From: Micromonospora ureilytica
GTDB taxonomy: Bacteria; Actinomycetota; Actinomycetes; Mycobacteriales; Micromonosporaceae
Length of the DNA: 64,000 nt
Assembly: GCF_015751765.1 (NCBI RefSeq)
Contig: NZ_JADOTX010000001.1
Span: 2,046,001 to 2,110,000 of the forward strand
Direction of reading: 5' to 3'
This document shows positions 61,723 to 64,000 of the stretch, one piece after another. Position 1 is the stretch's first letter; every line of letters starts with the position of its first letter. The position numbers and the translations under genes are program-made. Under the pieces are notes generated by a model. The model searched no databases. It was not told the origin of the DNA and saw only the letters and a list, made by a program, of their open reading frames with translations.

Positions 61723-63294
61723 ATGACGAACCCCTCGACGTTGTACCGCGGCGGCGTGCTGCACTGCCCCGCCGACCCGAGCGCCACCGCGCTGCTGGTG
61801 TCCGGTGGGCGGATTGCCTGGTTGGGAACCGACGGTGACGCGCCGCCGGCCGACCGGGTGGTGGATCTGGGCGGGGCGTTGGTGACGCCGGCGTTCGTCG
61901 ACGCGCACGTGCACGCCACCGACACCGGGTTGGCGTTGTCCGGGCTGGCGTTGTCCGGGGTGCGCTCGGCGGGGCAGCTACTCGACGCGGTGGCGGCGTT
62001 CGCGGCGGACCTGCCGGCGGACGCGGTGGTGCTGGGGCACGGCTGGGACGAGTCGGGTTGGTCGGATCCGACGTTGCCGGACGCGGCGGCGCTGGACCGG
62101 GCGGCCGGTGGTCGGCGGGTGTACCTGTCGCAGGCGTCGCTGCACGCGGCGTTGGTGTCGTCGGCGTTGCTGGCGGCGTGCCCGCAGGCGGTGCAGGCGA
62201 CCGGGTACGACGCGTCAGGGTGGCTGCGGCGCGACGCGCACCACGTGGTGCGGGCGGCCGCGCAGGGGTCGGTGAGTCGGGCGCAGCGGGTGGCGGCGCA
62301 GCGGGTGGCCCTCGCGCACGCGGCGTCGTTGGGGATCGCTGCGGTGCACGAGTGCGGTGGCCCGGAGATCTCCGACGAGGAGGACTTCACAGGTCTGCTG
62401 GGCATCTCCGGCGCGGGGTTGCCGGAGGTGTACGGGTACTGGGGCGAGTTGGGTGGCGCGGCGCGGGCCCGGGAGTTGGGCGCGGTCGGCGCCGGTGGCG
62501 ACCTGTTCGCCGACGGGGCGTTGGGGTCGCGGACGGCGCACGTGTCGCAGCCGTACGACGACGGTGACGGTGACGGCTGCGGGCACGGGTACCTGTCGGC
62601 CGAGCAGGTGCGCGACCACCTGCTGGACTGCGCGGCGCACGGCATGCAGGGCGGTTTCCACGCCATCGGTGACGTGGCGATCGGGACCGTCCTGGACGGG
62701 TTCGCGGCGGCGGCGCAGACGGTGGGTGTGGAGCGGTTGCGGGCGGCCCGGCACCGCATCGAACACGCGGAGATCATGAACAAGCGGTTGATCGCGCGGT
62801 TCGTGGAGTACGGGGTCGTGGCGAGCATGCAGCCGGCGTTCGACAGGTTGTGGGGTGGCGCGGGCCGGATGTACGAGGCGCGGTTGGGGTTGGACCGGTC
62901 GTTGGAGTCGAACCCGATGGGTGCGATGCACTCGGTGGGGGTGGCGTTGGCGTTCGGGTCGGATTCACCGGTGACGCCGCTGGACCCGTGGGGGTCGGTG
63001 CGGGCGGCGGCGGCGCACCACAACCCGGCGCAGCGGATGGGTGTGCGCTCGGCGTTCGCGGCGCACACCCGTGGTGGGTGGCGGGCGGTGCACCTGGACG
63101 TCGAGGGGGTCCTCGCGTTGGGTGCGCCGGCGACGTTCGCGGTGTGGTCGACGCCGGCGGGGGTGGAGCGGGGTCTGCCGGTGTTGCTGGCCGAGGACCC
63201 GGAGCTGCGGGGTCCGGACGACCCGACGCCGCTGCCGGTGTGCCGGCGCCTGGTGCTGCGCGGTGAGGTCATCTATGAGGAAGGGTCGTCATGA
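61723..63294 (+). CDS. Amidohydrolase superfamily protein (YtcJ-like) in the lysine cluster
   Basis: 523 aa with a metal-dependent TIM barrel. The metal motif is VDAHVHATD (HxH) near residue 65. VLGHGWDESGW and HECGGPEISDEE follow, and GFHAIGDVAIGTVLDGF, RIEHAEIMNKRLI and GSDSPVTPLDPW carry the later metal ligands (His, His, Asp). YtcJ-like enzymes hydrolyse amides, lactams or formamides; none is a known part of lysine fermentation. Its ATG follows kdd by 4 bp and its stop overlaps kamD by 4 bp, so it is firmly in the operon. It might hydrolyse a lactam or amide formed from an amino acid intermediate; this is speculation. Confidence 0.85.
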   Translation: MTNPSTLYRGGVLHCPADPSATALLVSGGRIAWLGTDGDAPPADRVVDLGGALVTPAFVDAHVHATDTGLALSGLALSGVRSAGQLLDAVAAFAADLPADAVVLGHGWDESGWSDPTLPDAAALDRAAGGRRVYLSQASLHAALVSSALLAACPQAVQATGYDASGWLRRDAHHVVRAAAQGSVSRAQRVAAQRVALAHAASLGIAAVHECGGPEISDEEDFTGLLGISGAGLPEVYGYWGELGGAARARELGAVGAGGDLFADGALGSRTAHVSQPYDDGDGDGCGHGYLSAEQVRDHLLDCAAHGMQGGFHAIGDVAIGTVLDGFAAAAQTVGVERLRAARHRIEHAEIMNKRLIARFVEYGVVASMQPAFDRLWGGAGRMYEARLGLDRSLESNPMGAMHSVGVALAFGSDSPVTPLDPWGSVRAAAAHHNPAQRMGVRSAFAAHTRGGWRAVHLDVEGVLALGAPATFAVWSTPAGVERGLPVLLAEDPELRGPDDPTPLPVCRRLVLRGEVIYEEGSS

Positions 63295-64000
63295 CCGGGA
63301 AGCTTGATCTTGATCCGGTGCTGGTGGCGCGGGCGCGGGAGTTGGCGCGTCGGGCCGGGCAGCCGGTGGTGGACCTGGCGCGCAGCCACACCACCGTGTC
63401 GGTGGAACGGGCGGTCCTGCGGTTGGCGGGGGTGAGCGGCGCCGACCCGGACGGCATTCCGTGGGTGAACCGGCTCGTCGACGCGGTCGCCGCGGACGTG
63501 GGGTTGGGCCACGGGGTGGCGGTGCCGGTGTTCGACGCCCTGGTCCGCGAGGGCAGCACCGACGTGACGTTGCTGGCGCAGAAGGCCGCCGCCGGGTCGG
63601 TGCGGTTCACCCAGCCCACCGGGCGGGCGGCGACGGCCGCCCGGTCGGCGGCGCGTAAGGCGGTCGGCGCGGGTATCCGGCGCATCGACCGGCGGCGCGC
63701 CGAACGGGACCGCCTCGTGAAGCGTCACGGCGACCCGGCGCAGCGGCCGTGGATCTACCTGATCGTCGCCACCGGCGACATCTACGAGGACATCCCGCAG
63801 GCGCAGGCGGCGGCGCGGGCCGGCGCGGACGTGATCGCGGTGATCCGCTCCACCGGGCAGTCGTTGCTGGACTACGTGCCCGAGGGCGCGACCCGGGAGG
63901 GGTTCGCCGGCACGTACGCCACGCAGGAGAACTTCCGGCTGATGCGCGCGGCGTTGGACGAGTCGTCGAAGGAGGTGGGCCGCTACGTGCGGTTGACCAA
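63291..64000 (+). CDS. kamD: Lysine 5,6-aminomutase alpha subunit, N-terminal part (runs off right edge)
   Basis: The first 236 residues of the large subunit of the adenosylcobalamin- and PLP-dependent lysine 5,6-aminomutase, which converts beta-lysine to 3,5-diaminohexanoate. Matching segments are LDPVLVARARELARRAGQPV, HTTVSVERAVLRLAGV, PWVNRLVDAV, DRLVKRHGDPAQRPWIYLI (shortened) and YVPEGATREGFAGTYATQEN. The full protein should be about 520 aa and is cut by the window end. The small subunit (kamE) is expected just downstream. Reliance on B12 links it to the cobalamin operon at the left end. Confidence 0.92.
   Translation, partial: MTGKLDLDPVLVARARELARRAGQPVVDLARSHTTVSVERAVLRLAGVSGADPDGIPWVNRLVDAVAADVGLGHGVAVPVFDALVREGSTDVTLLAQKAAAGSVRFTQPTGRAATAARSAARKAVGAGIRRIDRRRAERDRLVKRHGDPAQRPWIYLIVATGDIYEDIPQAQAAARAGADVIAVIRSTGQSLLDYVPEGATREGFAGTYATQENFRLMRAALDESSKEVGRYVRLT

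Overview
The window is GC-rich DNA with dense, often overlapping genes, many GTG starts and few introns of non-coding sequence. It encodes a mycothiol-type maleylpyruvate isomerase relative, an F420-type LLM oxidoreductase, AfsR/SARP and LAL regulators, a secreted GH18 chitinase with a ricin-type domain and many leaderless-type promoters. Together these point to a filamentous actinomycete, most likely Micromonosporaceae (Micromonospora or a close relative). The genus is inference from gene content, not a database match.

Layout. (1) 1-8955: a tightly coupled cobalamin (corrin ring) operon, cobB(partial)-cobI-cobM-cbiD-cobL-cbiG/cobJ-ferredoxin-cobH-cbiX/cobA. All eight junctions are 4-bp ATGA/GTGA overlaps. 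CbiD, CbiG and CbiX are present and no CobG is seen, which suggests the early-cobalt (oxygen-independent type) route. (2) 8959-13209 (minus): FtsX-like ABC exporter, its ATPase and a PadR regulator behind a 14-bp-arm palindromic operator, with two CrcB/Fluc fluoride channel genes upstream. (3) 13292-23008: methyltransferase, MFS/MarR divergent pair, phenylacetate-CoA ligase, glycosyltransferase, pentapeptide-repeat protein plus P-loop kinase, a hydrolase, an oxidoreductase/TetR divergent pair and a hemerythrin protein. (4) 23099-32479: a regulator island with an AfsR-like SARP-ATPase, a class III cyclase-ATPase and a LAL-type LuxR regulator. (5) 32618-48300: mixed accessory genes, including an APC transporter, a secreted beta-helix protein, LLM oxidoreductase, secreted and small membrane proteins, YrdC-like plus maleate isomerase-like pair, LtrA, a 5'-3' exonuclease, a CAP-domain protein and an HxlR-peroxiredoxin fusion. 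(6) 48838-59068: chitinase, M24 peptidase plus acyl-CoA dehydrogenase, Lrp/AsnC regulator, phosphatase, CsbD, polysaccharide deacetylase, a second oxidoreductase/TetR pair and an ECF sigma factor with a membrane partner. (7) 59124-64000: the lysine aminomutase pathway (kamA, 3,5-diaminohexanoate dehydrogenase, an amidohydrolase, start of kamD), which runs off the right edge.

The two ends are linked biochemically: lysine 5,6-aminomutase (kamD) needs adenosylcobalamin, whose corrin ring is made by the left-hand operon. Points of most interest are the HxlR-peroxiredoxin fusion with palindromes in its promoter, a ferredoxin inside the cobalamin operon next to CobJ, a CbiX-CobA fusion with a MxCxxC motif and His-rich linker, the amidohydrolase coupled to kamD, a cyclase-ATPase with an altered Walker A, an 81-bp palindromic element at 54.3 kb, and a shared intergenic motif near 39.2 and 53.9 kb. 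No CRISPR array, complete insertion sequence, rRNA or intact tRNA gene was found.
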